Counted from the stretch's first letter, positions 35,272-44,986 are shown. The stretch is 64,000 nucleotides of DNA from Propionibacterium sp. (GCA_012517405.1 JAAYVB010000013.1:57773-121772); one strand, 5' to 3'. Numbers and translations are program-made. Notes: generated from the letters alone by a model not told the origin.

Positions 35272-38200
35272 GTCGTTGCGGTTGCTGGCATGGCATCCGA
35301 CGGATGCGCCTGATGGTGCTGGGCATATAGCGTGTCGGCAGTGATCTCAACCAGCTCCGCTATGAAGCGCTGGTCGGTCATGTAGGACTGGATCTCTTGG
35401 GACTCCTGGCAGGTCTTCAGCACTGCTAGGCCGACGGCGTTGCTGAAGTCGGAGGAGGCCTTGAGCTGTCCGGTGCTGTTGTTCTTCGCCATCGCCTTCG
35501 CTTCCTCGTCGGCGTCGAGGAATCCCCAGTAGGTGGTGATGAACCCTGCGACGCTGCCGTGGGTAACGTCGATGCCCTTGGCGCGGAACATCTCGTTCAC
35601 CCGGTCGATGGCCTCCTCCAGCGGGCCTCGAGTCGGCACATTTCCGCCCTTGAGCTCGCTCTCGAAGGAGGGGAGCTTGATGCCGTCGTGGCTGCCCTCG
35701 GTCAAGGAGTGGTCCTCGTTGATGGCTGAGGGGACGAGCTTCACGCCGGAGAGCTGAACCCCTTCGAGGTAGCTGTCGTCGTACTGGTCCCCGTCCATGT
35801 GGAGGTTGCGGGACAGCAGGGTCGCCAGGATCGCGCGCTTGTGGAGGTCGACGTCTTGGTAGTCGACGATCTGGCTGAGGAACTGCCAGGCGTTGCGGTA
35901 GCTGATGGCGTCGGCGCGGAAACTCTGCAACGACTGCTTGAGCGCCTTGTCCTTCCTGATCTTGGCCTGGGTCCACTGGCCCTGCCAGCGGTTCTTGATC
36001 GGGCCCATGGCCTTGGCGATGGCCTCGCCACCGGCGTTGGTGAGGTAGGCGTCGGCCACTGCCTCCATCTCGGGCATGGTGTAGATGCCCGCGGTGTCGA
36101 GACGCTCCGCGAGGGTGATGAGCGCGTTGGGGTCGACGTCGCCGCTCACATGAGCATCCGAGTAGTACATCTTGAAGTCCGCTTGGATGCTCGCCGGGGT
36201 GTTCTGGAAGTCCACGACCATGGGAGCGGTCTTGCCCGGGTAGGTGCGGTTCAGGCGCGAGAGGGTCTGGACGGTGGCGATCCCGGAGAGCTTCTTGTCG
36301 ACGTACATCGCCATGAGCCGCGGCTCGTCGAACCCGGTCTGGAACTTGTCGGCGACGATGAGTACCTTGTACTCGTCCTCCTCGCGGAAGGCCTTGGCGG
36401 TGTCGCTGAGTCCGTTGAGCGAGGTCTCGGTCACGGTCGAGCCGTCGTCGCCAGTCAGGGAGCCGGAGAACGCCACCAGGGTTCGCATGTCCGAGTAGCC
36501 CTTCGCGTCGATGTAGTCGTTCATCTTCTGCGACCACCGGTAGGCCTCGATGCGCGAGCTGGTGACGACCATCGCCTTGGCGGTGCCGCCGAGCGCGGGC
36601 ATCACGTTGCGGCGGAAGTGCTCGACGACAACGCGGACCTTCTGCGCGATGGAGGTCGGGTGCAGGCGGGCGAAGCGCACGATGTTGGTCACGGCCGGGC
36701 CGGTCTCGACCAGCAGCTCGTCCTCGGTGTTCTCGATCGTGTTCTTGACGCGCAGGAACATGTCGTAGGTCGAGTAGTTGGTCAGCACGTCAAGGATGAA
36801 GCCCTCTTCGATGGCCTGGGCCATGGTGTAGGTGTCGAAGGCGCGCCAGTTGCCGCCGGCGTCCTGGGTGCCGAACAGGCGCAGCGTCTTGGCCTTGGGG
36901 GTCGCGGTCAGGGCGATGAAGGTGATGTTGCTGGAGGCCGCGATGGCGGAGTCCTTGGCGGCGAGCAGCTCGTCGGCGCTGACGTTCTCGGGGTCCTCGA
37001 CCTCCACGTCGGCCAGCAGCGCCTTGAGGTCGCGCGCGGTCGAGCCCGACTGGGAGGAGTGGGCCTCGTCGGCGATGACGGCCCAGCTGCGGCCGCGCAG
37101 CTCGGTGGTGTCCTCGATCAGCTTCATGACCTCGGGGAAGGTCTGGAGGGTGCAGGTGATGATGTGGTCGCCCTCGACCAGCGCCCTCTTGAGCTGCGGC
37201 GACTTCGCGCCGGACTTCTCCCCGACGGTCACGACCAGACCCTTGCTGGACTGGACCAGGCTCATGTCCTCGCGGATGTTCTCGTCCAGCACGGTGCGGT
37301 CGGTGACGACGATGACCGAGTCGAACGTCGACCTCGACTGGGCGTCCATGTGCCGGATGAGCCGGTGGCTCAGCCAGGCGATGGTCTTGGTCTTGCCAGA
37401 GCCCGCCGAGTGCCAGATCAGGTAGCGCCCACCGGGGCCCTTGGCCTCGACGTCGGCGACGACGCGCTCCACGGCGCGCAGCTGGTGGAAGCGCGGGAAG
37501 ATCAGGCGCCCCTCGCTCTTCTTGCCCCGCTTGCTCGGCTCGTACAGCGCGAAGTCCTTCAGGACGCGCATGAACATGGGCCGGGCGAGGATGTCGCGCC
37601 ACAGGTAGTTCGTCGACGAGCCGGTCGTCGAGGGCGGGTTGCCCTCATGGCCGTCGTTGCCCTGGTTGAAGGGCAGGAACACGGTCTCCTCGCCCTCCAG
37701 CTTGGTCGCCATGAACACCAGGTCGTTGGAGACGGCGAAGTGGACCAGCGCGCGGCCAGGGGCCAGCAGCGGCCGGTTCCTTCCGGGCCTGCGGTCCTGC
37801 TTGTACTGGCGGATCGCGTGGTTGATGGTCTGGGTGTTGTCGGTCTTGAGCTCCATGGTGACCACGGGGACGCCGTTGGCGGTCAGCACGACGTCGAGGG
37901 TCTCGTTCGTGGTGGTGTCGAACCGCACCTGGCGCAGGACGCGCAGGCGCACGGCGTCGGATGCCTCCACCACCTCGGCGAGGTTCGGGTTCGCGGGCGG
38001 GAAGGCGACCATCGGTCCGAACTTCGCCGTGGGCCGCCCCACCTGGGCGTAGGAGAACCCCTTGCGCAGCACTCCGAGCAGGCCGCCCACCGGGTGGCCC
38101 GAGGTCGGGTCCATGAGAGTGTGCTTCGCCAGCTCCTTGGTCAGGTGGGTGAGCAGCTTCGTCTCAGCGGTCGCGCGCGGCGTTCCCGCCAGGTCGGCGG

Positions 38201-38393
38201 GCACCGCCTTCTCGTACTCGTCGGGGTACTGCGTGGCGAGCCAGTGCAGCACGTCCTGCGGCACCAGGGCGAGGCCCACGTCCCAGCCGGCGGCCGACGT
38301 GCTGCCGTCGGCCTCGTAGAGCCAGCCGCGCTCGGAGAGCTCGGCGCAGAGGTTGGACTCGAACTCGAGTTCCATGAGTTGTGCGTGTCCCAT
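35268..38393 (-). CDS. hsdR: Type I restriction endonuclease, R subunit
   Basis: 1041 residues, full length. The N-terminal PD-(D/E)xK nuclease has Asp167 and ELK at 181-183. The SF2 translocase has Walker A HSAGSGKT (328-335), DEAH (442-445), a TATPK motif and a later QTGFDEP and SRLNRT set. The C-terminal helical region binds the methylase core. It cuts unmodified DNA after translocation. Coupled to hsdS (1-bp overlap) and to the XRE gene. No frameshift seen, so it should be active. Confidence 0.97.
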   Translation of the reverse strand: MGHAQLMELEFESNLCAELSERGWLYEADGSTSAAGWDVGLALVPQDVLHWLATQYPDEYEKAVPADLAGTPRATAETKLLTHLTKELAKHTLMDPTSGHPVGGLLGVLRKGFSYAQVGRPTAKFGPMVAFPPANPNLAEVVEASDAVRLRVLRQVRFDTTTNETLDVVLTANGVPVVTMELKTDNTQTINHAIRQYKQDRRPGRNRPLLAPGRALVHFAVSNDLVFMATKLEGEETVFLPFNQGNDGHEGNPPSTTGSSTNYLWRDILARPMFMRVLKDFALYEPSKRGKKSEGRLIFPRFHQLRAVERVVADVEAKGPGGRYLIWHSAGSGKTKTIAWLSHRLIRHMDAQSRSTFDSVIVVTDRTVLDENIREDMSLVQSSKGLVVTVGEKSGAKSPQLKRALVEGDHIITCTLQTFPEVMKLIEDTTELRGRSWAVIADEAHSSQSGSTARDLKALLADVEVEDPENVSADELLAAKDSAIAASSNITFIALTATPKAKTLRLFGTQDAGGNWRAFDTYTMAQAIEEGFILDVLTNYSTYDMFLRVKNTIENTEDELLVETGPAVTNIVRFARLHPTSIAQKVRVVVEHFRRNVMPALGGTAKAMVVTSSRIEAYRWSQKMNDYIDAKGYSDMRTLVAFSGSLTGDDGSTVTETSLNGLSDTAKAFREEDEYKVLIVADKFQTGFDEPRLMAMYVDKKLSGIATVQTLSRLNRTYPGKTAPMVVDFQNTPASIQADFKMYYSDAHVSGDVDPNALITLAERLDTAGIYTMPEMEAVADAYLTNAGGEAIAKAMGPIKNRWQGQWTQAKIRKDKALKQSLQSFRADAISYRNAWQFLSQIVDYQDVDLHKRAILATLLSRNLHMDGDQYDDSYLEGVQLSGVKLVPSAINEDHSLTEGSHDGIKLPSFESELKGGNVPTRGPLEEAIDRVNEMFRAKGIDVTHGSVAGFITTYWGFLDADEEAKAMAKNNSTGQLKASSDFSNAVGLAVLKTCQESQEIQSYMTDQRFIAELVEITADTLYAQHHQAHPSDAMPATATT

Positions 38394-39592
38394 CAGGCCA
38401 CAGCCTTTCGTCCGGTCACCACGTCGGTGATGAGCGCGGCGCGGCGCTCGATGAGCAGTGATTTCAGTTCGGCGACCTTGGCCAGCATCGCGTCGATCTT
38501 GCCGGTGACCTCGTCGAGGTGGTCGGCAATGCGACGTTGCTCGTCGACAGGCGGGTGCGGCACACGCCAGCGGCGCAACATGCCCTGGCTAATGTTCGGC
38601 TGTCCACCACCCGCAGCCTCGCGAATGATGTCGTCCCGCTGACCCCAGAGGGTGTAGTAGAAGAAACGCGGATCGACGTCACGAGGGCTGGAAAAGGCGC
38701 AGCACGCCTGGTTCATCGTCGCATCCGTACCGAGCACGCCAAGTCGCCCGATAGTCGCACCATACATAGCGATCACGACGGCTCCGCGAGGATGGACGCG
38801 CAGAGACGAGACAGCGGCTACAGCCTCCTCAGTGACGTCCTGAAGTGTTGCGGTGACAAGGTTCTCTCGGAGTTCAGATGTGGTCACCCAAGGAACACCG
38901 GCCCCACTTTCTACGTAGTGCCCCGGTCCCTTAGGAGTCGTCCCGCTGCCGATGGAAGCGAAGAGGTGAGCCGTGGGAACGACGTTCCACCGAGTGCCGT
39001 CGTCGGCATACTGGGTCGACCTCTGCATGGCGGACATCCGACGAACCTCAAGCGTCTCCGCCAGCTCGTCCATCTTGGCGATCATCGCGTCGATCTCGCC
39101 GGTCTCGCGGTCGAGGTAGTCGGCGATTGCGCGCTGGATATCGAGGGTTGCGTCAAGCACCTTGTGTTCCTGCACGAAGCGCGGGGTGATGCGTCGGAGG
39201 TTCCCCACGCCCTTCAGAGAGTGCGCTCCTTCATCAAGAAAGGGCAGACTCTGGAAGCAGTACTGCAGAAATCGTGGATCACTAGAGGCGTTGGGCCGAA
39301 CGACATGAACCTCGGTGGATGCGAGGCCAAGAGCAAACGGAATCTCCGCGATGATCGTTCGACCGGCCTCGAATGTAGGAGTGATCTTGGGAACCAAGAT
39401 GTCCCCTCTGCGAAACTGTGAGTAACTCTGCTTCGATGACCAAGGGAGGACGTTGGTGTAGTCCGCCTTTTCTCCTGGCCAGACGGCTTCTAGTGGCATG
39501 AACGACACCTCGGCCCCATCATCGAGGGTCTTGAACTCTGGCGTCGCCGGGTTGACCTCTGCATACAGCCAGACGGGAGCAATCCTAGTCAT
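38393..39592 (-). CDS. hsdS: Type I restriction-modification specificity subunit
   Basis: 399 residues: two target-recognition domains (about 1-150 and 205-345), each followed by a conserved coiled-coil half-repeat (RAIADYLDRETGEIDAMIAK and RRIADHLDEVTGKIDAMLAK). The two repeats are very alike, as expected for the pseudo-symmetric subunit that sets the bipartite target. It starts 8 bp inside hsdM. Local GC is lower in the TRDs than in the repeats, as is usual. Confidence 0.96.
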   Translation of the reverse strand: MTRIAPVWLYAEVNPATPEFKTLDDGAEVSFMPLEAVWPGEKADYTNVLPWSSKQSYSQFRRGDILVPKITPTFEAGRTIIAEIPFALGLASTEVHVVRPNASSDPRFLQYCFQSLPFLDEGAHSLKGVGNLRRITPRFVQEHKVLDATLDIQRAIADYLDRETGEIDAMIAKMDELAETLEVRRMSAMQRSTQYADDGTRWNVVPTAHLFASIGSGTTPKGPGHYVESGAGVPWVTTSELRENLVTATLQDVTEEAVAAVSSLRVHPRGAVVIAMYGATIGRLGVLGTDATMNQACCAFSSPRDVDPRFFYYTLWGQRDDIIREAAGGGQPNISQGMLRRWRVPHPPVDEQRRIADHLDEVTGKIDAMLAKVAELKSLLIERRAALITDVVTGRKAVA

Positions 39593-41510
39593 CGGTCTTT
39601 ACCCCCTGGAACATCACTGCCAGCTCGCCCATGATGCGCTGCACGTCGGCGTCGATCTCGGCGAGCGGGCGCGGCTCCTCGGGCACATAGAAGATGCGGG
39701 TGAACGGGATCTCGTTGCCATGCTTGGCCTTGGACTCGTCCCACCTCGCCTCGGGGGCGAACGGCAGCACCTCGCGGGCCATGTGCTCGTCGAGGTCCTC
39801 GCTCATGGGCACGCGCTCGGTGATCTTCCAGCCGTCGGCCAGCACGGGGTTGCCCTTGCGGTCCACGGCCGGAGGGGCGGTCTCGTCCGGCACGGCCATG
39901 GCCTGCATTACGGCGTCGACGAGGCCGACGGGGGCCTTGAGCCCGGCGGCCTTGGCAGCCACGGGCAGCCGCTTGGGGATCAGGTTCCACGGGGTGCCGT
40001 CGAGGCCCTTGACGATCTGGACGAGCGCGTCGCCGAAGTCGCGGCGGCCGCGCAGGGCGTCGACCGCCTCCTCGGAGTAGCGGGCGGCCAGTCGGGCCTG
40101 CTTGAACACAGGCACGTCGCGGAACATGAAGTCCTGCGGAGTGAGCACGCGGGAGACATCGGAGTCGGTGAAGGCCTCGTAGGTCTCGACGACGACGGCG
40201 CGGTTGGCTGCGCTCATCTCGCGGCGTTTGTCGCCCAACGGCTTGCGCATCGGCTCCCAGAGGCCGGACGCGTCGATAAGCTGGATCTTGCCGCGGCGTT
40301 CGGCGGGCTTGTTGTTGTCGAGGATCCAGACGTAGGTTGCGATGCCGGTGCCGTAGAACATCTGGGTCGGCAGGGCGATGATCGCGTCAATGAGGTCTTG
40401 GTCGAACAGCCACTGGCGGATCGAGTTGGGCCCGGAGTCGGAGTTGAACAGCGGCGATGCGTTGGAGACCACGGCGGCGCGCCCGCCGGTGGGGCTGAGC
40501 TTCGACGCGCAGTGGCACAGGAACAGCATCTGGCCGTCGGACTTGCTGGGCAGCCCGTGGCTGAACCGGGAGCCGGGCGTCTTGGCCTGCTCGCGGACCG
40601 ACTTCTCCTCGACCTCCCAGTCGCCGCCGAACGGCGGGTTGGACAGCACGTAGTCGAAGGTCTGGTCGTCGTAGAGGTCGGTGATGAGCGTGTCGCCCTG
40701 GCGGATCGCGTCCGGGCGCCCGCCCTGGATCAGCAGGTCGGCCTTGCCGAGGGCGTAGGCGGCGTCCATCAGCTCCTGGCCGTAGACGGTGACCTTGATG
40801 TCGGGGTTCAGCTCCTTGAGCGCGTCCTGGGCGACCAGCAGCATGCCGCCGGAACCGGCGGTGGGGTCGTAGATGGAGCGCAGCGTGTTCTCCCCGGCCA
40901 GGGAGTCCTCGTCGGCCGAGAACAGCACGTCGACCATGAGCTTGATCGCGTCGCGGGGGGTGTAGAACGCACCGGCGGCCTTCCCCTTCTTGTCGAAGGC
41001 GCGGTACATGACGTCCTCGAAGATGTCGCCCATGGCGGAGTCTTCGACGTTGGTGGAGCCGAGCGGCAGCGTCGAGAAGTGCTTGACGACGGCGTGGAGC
41101 CGGTTCGCGGCGGCGAGCTTGGCGACGAGCTTGGGGAAGTCGAAGGCCGTCCAGATGTCCGCGACGTTCTGCGAGAAGCCAGCGACGTAGCTCAGCAGCG
41201 ACTTGTCGACGTTGTCGTCGACCGAGGCGATCGTGGGCAGGTCGAGGGGCGAGACGTTGTAGAAGCTTAGCTTGAACTTGTCCCTGACGGCGATGTCGAT
41301 CAGGTGGGGAGGCAAGTTGCTGAATGCCTCGACGTACTTGATGACCTCCGGCTTGGTGTCCTCCAGAAGGCACTCCAGGCGGCGCAGCACGGTGAATGGC
41401 AGAATGTAGTCGCCATACTCCTGGGGCTCGACAACGTTTCGCAGGAACTTGTCGGCCGTGTCCCACACGATCCGGGCGGCGGCGGACGCGCGTCCCGACT
41501 CAATTGCCAT
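39585..41510 (-). CDS. hsdM: Type I restriction-modification methylase subunit
   Basis: 641 residues: an N-terminal HsdM helical domain (ADKFLRNVVEPQEYGDYILPF), then an N6-adenine methylase with SAM-binding DPTAGSGGM (215-223) and catalytic NPPF (291-294), and a C-terminal extension. First gene of the hsdM-hsdS-hsdR unit. The ATG at 41510 follows GAGGAG by 8 bases; the longest frame would add 17 residues. It methylates the target with two HsdM per HsdS. Confidence 0.96.
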   Translation of the reverse strand: MAIESGRASAAARIVWDTADKFLRNVVEPQEYGDYILPFTVLRRLECLLEDTKPEVIKYVEAFSNLPPHLIDIAVRDKFKLSFYNVSPLDLPTIASVDDNVDKSLLSYVAGFSQNVADIWTAFDFPKLVAKLAAANRLHAVVKHFSTLPLGSTNVEDSAMGDIFEDVMYRAFDKKGKAAGAFYTPRDAIKLMVDVLFSADEDSLAGENTLRSIYDPTAGSGGMLLVAQDALKELNPDIKVTVYGQELMDAAYALGKADLLIQGGRPDAIRQGDTLITDLYDDQTFDYVLSNPPFGGDWEVEEKSVREQAKTPGSRFSHGLPSKSDGQMLFLCHCASKLSPTGGRAAVVSNASPLFNSDSGPNSIRQWLFDQDLIDAIIALPTQMFYGTGIATYVWILDNNKPAERRGKIQLIDASGLWEPMRKPLGDKRREMSAANRAVVVETYEAFTDSDVSRVLTPQDFMFRDVPVFKQARLAARYSEEAVDALRGRRDFGDALVQIVKGLDGTPWNLIPKRLPVAAKAAGLKAPVGLVDAVMQAMAVPDETAPPAVDRKGNPVLADGWKITERVPMSEDLDEHMAREVLPFAPEARWDESKAKHGNEIPFTRIFYVPEEPRPLAEIDADVQRIMGELAVMFQGVKTDD

Positions 41511-42180
41511 CTTTCGTCGCTCCTCGACTCTGGGTGCATCCACGACGGACTGTATCAGCATGTTTACGAGCTGCTTGACGATTGGTTTGGGATTGGCATG
41601 CTTCGCCCATCTGGGCTTGTTTGCTCAAGAGCAATGGGGACTGGCGCTGGAGGCGCGGAACCAAATGCGGCCGATCGCGCGCTGTCCGGAGCGGTTCACG
41701 GCTTCCTCCGCCGCTGGGTTATATATGCATTGTCGAATAGCGGCGACAACCTGCTACATAGAGAGCCAAGACGTACCCGTTTGCGAGCTTCACTCATGGT
41801 GTTGGCGAGATCTGCGAGGACGATCTCTTCTGCGCGACTCTGGGGCACGAACTCTGGAGCTTGCATAGGCAACGTCTACTCGGAAGCACGTGCCGCGATG
41901 AAACGAGTCCGCGAGCAGAGCCCGCAAGCCGGCCGGACAGGACGAGTGCTGCCGCGGACCATCGCGCACCTATCGGAAGGTAGTGCACCATCGGAGGGAC
42001 CAATGAAGAGCACCCCGATGAGAGCTAAAGGGTTCTGTGAGGCGTCGCGTGCGATTCGCGCAGACGAACACACATGCGGCGACGAGTCCCGCATCGCGCT
42101 CGGCGTGCTACTGCGCCTACCGCCCAATCGGTCCTTCGATCGGCGCGGGCAGGAAGCGCAGGCGAGGGACGCTCGCAGCC
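41511..42180. other. 670-bp stretch without a recognisable gene
   Basis: This lies between the HEPN gene stop and hsdM, both read leftward. Short frames exist on both strands but none resembles a known family, and codon use is poor. Base composition is lower in GC than the flanks, with a GTTATATATGC stretch near 41719. It should contain the hsdM promoter; a TGATACAGT -10-like element lies about 37 bases upstream of the ATG. It may be the decayed remnant of a gene. Confidence 0.4.
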
Positions 42181-43014
42181 TTACCACGCCCCCCGGGGCG
42201 GTCGCACGATGTAGACAAAGACCCCGGAGCCGTCCAGGGACCCGTTCCGGTGGTGGCGCGCTCCCACTGCACTCATCCGGATGTCTATCCAGCACCGTTC
42301 TTGCACATCATCCTCGGAGACGACCCACTCCAGACAGGCCTCCTCACCCGCGTTAGTTGTTGCGCGCGGCACAGGTTGCCGGACCTTGGGTTTCCACAGC
42401 TCCCAAGCAAGGCTCCGGTCCTGTGGATCGGTGCCGAAGCAGGTGAACTCCACGACATCGCCAGGGTGGAGGACCTGCTCAGCCGTCAGGCTCGGGGGTG
42501 AGTCCAGGCTCGGCCGAATTATGCGCCCGAAGCTGTCCGCGAGCTTCTCGATGCGGGGGTAAATGTCGCCCGCGGGGTCGTGATTGCTCATGTATATGGT
42601 CACCTGATTCCTGATCTGTCCCGCGATCCCCGACAGGAGGTCGCGTTCATGAGCCACCAGCAGTCTGTTATGGGCGACTGTGTTGCGAAGGCTATCGGCG
42701 CGGCGTAACAACGGAAGGCAGTCCTTCGACTTCCCCAAAGCGGATGCCAAGGGCTGCCAGTTCTTCTCGGCGATTGCCGTAAGATCGTAGAGGTTGCTGT
42801 ACTGCAGCCCGACCGGCGAAACCGCTGCCACGCCCTTACGGATGCGATCACGCTCAGCTTGCGCCCGGTCAGCCCAAACCTCCCGCTGCTTCTGCGTGCT
42901 CACTTTGTCGAGCCAACTGGGACCCCACTGTTCGGCGTAGGCGTGCTCCATCAGGTCACGCAGGGCATTCTCCAACAGGTTCAGCGCAATCGAAGGGTCT
43001 AAGCCTCGATCCAC
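42181..43014 (-). CDS. Swt1-type HEPN-domain protein, 5' end replaced by an IS1380 terminus
   Basis: 277 residues as now readable. The N-terminal ~160 residues fit the Swt1-like HEPN domain (LENALRDLMEHAYAEQWG, NLYDLTAIAEKNWQPL), with the Rx4H RNase-type motif RNTVAHNR (Arg110, His115). A beta-rich C-terminal region of unknown type follows. HEPN proteins are commonly ribonucleases in toxin-antitoxin and phage-defence systems. The native start was ATG-GCC-CAC-TTA at 44683-44672. IS1380 inserted at codon 5, and its terminal repeat supplies an in-frame GTG, so only the first residues changed. Confidence 0.75.
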   Translation of the reverse strand: MDRGLDPSIALNLLENALRDLMEHAYAEQWGPSWLDKVSTQKQREVWADRAQAERDRIRKGVAAVSPVGLQYSNLYDLTAIAEKNWQPLASALGKSKDCLPLLRRADSLRNTVAHNRLLVAHERDLLSGIAGQIRNQVTIYMSNHDPAGDIYPRIEKLADSFGRIIRPSLDSPPSLTAEQVLHPGDVVEFTCFGTDPQDRSLAWELWKPKVRQPVPRATTNAGEEACLEWVVSEDDVQERCWIDIRMSAVGARHHRNGSLDGSGVFVYIVRPPRGAW

Positions 43015-44670
43015 CGATGGGCCCTTGGTGGGTTGTGTCGGCCTGATCGGCGTGGGGTGACCTGCCGCGGGCAGGGGTGAGTTCCGGGCGTCTCATCCCG
43101 GTCGTCCACTCGGTCCTTGGTCGTGCCGTCGTCGCGGCGGTGGTCAGCTGGCCGCGGCCGGTGGCGGCGCGTGGGTTGCCGTGAAGAGCCGGTCGAACGC
43201 GCTCTGCCAGGGCCAGGCCTCGGGCAGGTGCAGGGTGATCCGGCGTGCGGACCGCGCCAGCCGTGCTGGGACGGAGATGAGGGTGCGGCGGATCGTCGCG
43301 GTCGTGGCCCGGGCGAGTCGGCCGACCTGGTCGGCGATGAGTCCGGCGGCCCGGGTGAGGTTGAACGCGATCACGGCGAGCACAAGCCAGACGCTGTTCG
43401 CGGTGAACACTCCGGACGGTAGGTGCGCGAGGGGCCCGCCCTTCAGGTCGGCGTGGACCTGTTCGATGATCGCGTGTGCCCGGTGGGTCTTGTCTGCGGC
43501 GACGGTGCCCATCGTCGTCTTGTCGGTCGTGGTGAAGAACGCGTGATGCCGGTAGGTGTCGAACAGTGTCGGCTGCTCCACCTTGTTCGGGTTCAGGTCC
43601 GGGATGCGTCGCACCACCAGGCGCCCTTCGACTCGTTCGGCCTTGCGCCGTGAGCGGAACGCGGTGAAGGCCACTTCGGCGACCTCTGCTTTCGAGATCA
43701 GCTGACCGGTGGCCTCGTCACGAATCGAGTCGGTGTACTCGATCATCTCCCACGCATCATCGGGGATCGATGCGATCGCGGTCTTCACCGCGGGGTCCAT
43801 CCGAACGGTGACGGACACGTCCGCGCCGGCCTTGATCGCCGTGCCCACGGTCGCGTGTCCGTAGAACGCGGAGTCCGCCCGCAGCAACGGCCGGACACTG
43901 CTGGCGGAGTGCATCCGGCGGAGGGTTGCGAGAGCATCGCCGACGATCCTGGCGGCACCCTTCGGGGACCCGGTCTTGCCCTGCCGCAGCCGCTGCCCCA
44001 GGACCACCGGCGCCGAGGCCGAGGTGCTGGCGGTGGCCAGGAGTGCGTTCAGTCCGCGGACACCGGAGTACCCGAACGAGGCGCCCTGCTTCTGGTAGCC
44101 GTGGACCTCGATGATCGTGTCGTCCAGATCCACCATCACCCGCTCGTCGTTCGACGCCTGCAGCAGCGACGCGGACTGGGTGAGGTTGACCAGGGTTCGG
44201 GAGGCGACGGCGTCGAGTTGGCGGACGTGTCCGAACCGGAACTCGCGCAGGAACGAGCCCAGCGTCGACGGCGCATACATCCGATCGAACAACCGGCCCA
44301 TCCCGCCGTGACGCAGCACGTTCATGTCGTCGATCGAGTCCGCGCCGGCGAGCATCCCCGCGACCAGCGCCATCACCTTGCCGCCGGCGTTCGCGCCCTT
44401 GTCAGTCGGGACGCTCAACCGCGACTGGGCGAGCTCGTCAAGCCCCGCGGAACGCGCGAGGCGGAGCATCGGAACCAGGCCCGCGGCCGACACGAGATTC
44501 GGATCGTCGAACATCGCCGACACGGCAGCGGGAGCATGCTTGAATTGCATCTACGAGATGCCTCTCGTCTCTGGGAACTAGAACCTTAGACAAGCTCTAT
44601 TTTCCCTGATCCGAGGGGCATTTCCCCGTTACGGCACCCACTCAACCCCAGGCTCATCGGTGGATCGAGG
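43004..44670. mobile_element. IS1380-family insertion sequence, complete
   Basis: 1667 bp bounded by 20-bp terminal inverted repeats CCTCGATCCACCGATGRGCC (19/20 identical) and flanked by the 5-bp direct repeat CTAAG (42999-43003 and 44671-44675). It carries one intact transposase gene. It is inserted in the 5' end of the HEPN gene. Confidence 0.95.
43144..44550 (-). CDS. IS1380-family transposase
   Basis: 468 residues of the IS1380/DDE class: VMVDLDDTIIEVHGYQKQG holds the first catalytic Asp, LLRADSAFYG the second, and the late HAIIEQVHADLKGGPL region the catalytic Glu. Full length and without stops, so the element may still move. Confidence 0.95.
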   Translation of the reverse strand: MQFKHAPAAVSAMFDDPNLVSAAGLVPMLRLARSAGLDELAQSRLSVPTDKGANAGGKVMALVAGMLAGADSIDDMNVLRHGGMGRLFDRMYAPSTLGSFLREFRFGHVRQLDAVASRTLVNLTQSASLLQASNDERVMVDLDDTIIEVHGYQKQGASFGYSGVRGLNALLATASTSASAPVVLGQRLRQGKTGSPKGAARIVGDALATLRRMHSASSVRPLLRADSAFYGHATVGTAIKAGADVSVTVRMDPAVKTAIASIPDDAWEMIEYTDSIRDEATGQLISKAEVAEVAFTAFRSRRKAERVEGRLVVRRIPDLNPNKVEQPTLFDTYRHHAFFTTTDKTTMGTVAADKTHRAHAIIEQVHADLKGGPLAHLPSGVFTANSVWLVLAVIAFNLTRAAGLIADQVGRLARATTATIRRTLISVPARLARSARRITLHLPEAWPWQSAFDRLFTATHAPPPAAAS

Positions 44671-44683
44671 CTAAGTGGGCCAT
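44671..44683 (-). pseudogene. Severed 5' end of the HEPN gene
   Basis: ATG-GCC-CAC-TTA-G on the minus strand, followed by the IS1380 element. Joining at the CTAAG duplication yields M-A-H-L-D-P-S-I-A-L-N in frame with the gene at 42181-43014. TTGGGG lies just upstream as a possible ribosome site. Confidence 0.75.
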
Positions 44684-44746
44684 GCCCCAAGAATGACAGC
44701 GAACGCCGACAGACCTGGGCTTACACACCGCGCTGCCCGTATTCGG

Positions 44747-44986
44747 TCATACCACCGCGACGATAGCCTCTGGCTGCTCGGTCGTGGCCTCATCTGCCGC
44801 GCTGCGTTGGGCAATATGAGCCAGTTCAAAGTTGCGCGCTCGCACCGTCGCTGACCGCCGCGCGGCATGCGGGATGACATGCCAGCGACCGTCGCTCCTT
44901 CGCCACGACACCCCTTTGGCCACCGGCGGGGACCACAACGTGGCCATTGACACGCCGCGCTCGTATTTGGGTGACCTTTCGGTCAC
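44747..44986 (-). CDS. Small hypothetical protein upstream of the HEPN gene
   Basis: 79 residues, mostly basic, with GVSWRRSDGRWHVIPH in the middle. No family recognised with confidence. It starts with GTG inside a perfect palindrome (GTGACC-N4-GGTCAC, 44971-44986) and ends 63 bp before the native HEPN start, so it may have been the first gene of the same unit, for example a small partner or antitoxin. It could also be a non-coding frame. Confidence 0.35.
   Translation of the reverse strand: MTERSPKYERGVSMATLWSPPVAKGVSWRRSDGRWHVIPHAARRSATVRARNFELAHIAQRSAADEATTEQPEAIVAVV

Noticed and set aside
35799..38642. A 947-codon open frame antisense to hsdR
   Set aside because: High-GC codon bias leaves long open frames on the opposite strand. 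Its translation is Arg/Gly/Asp/His-rich with no domain, whereas the opposite strand encodes an intact HsdR.
39498..41270. A 590-codon open frame antisense to hsdM
   Set aside because: Shadow of hsdM; no motif and no ribosome site.
41876..42295. 139-codon frame on the minus strand overlapping the HEPN 3' end
   Set aside because: Arg/Ser/Pro-rich translation in a different frame from the HEPN gene, with no recognisable feature.
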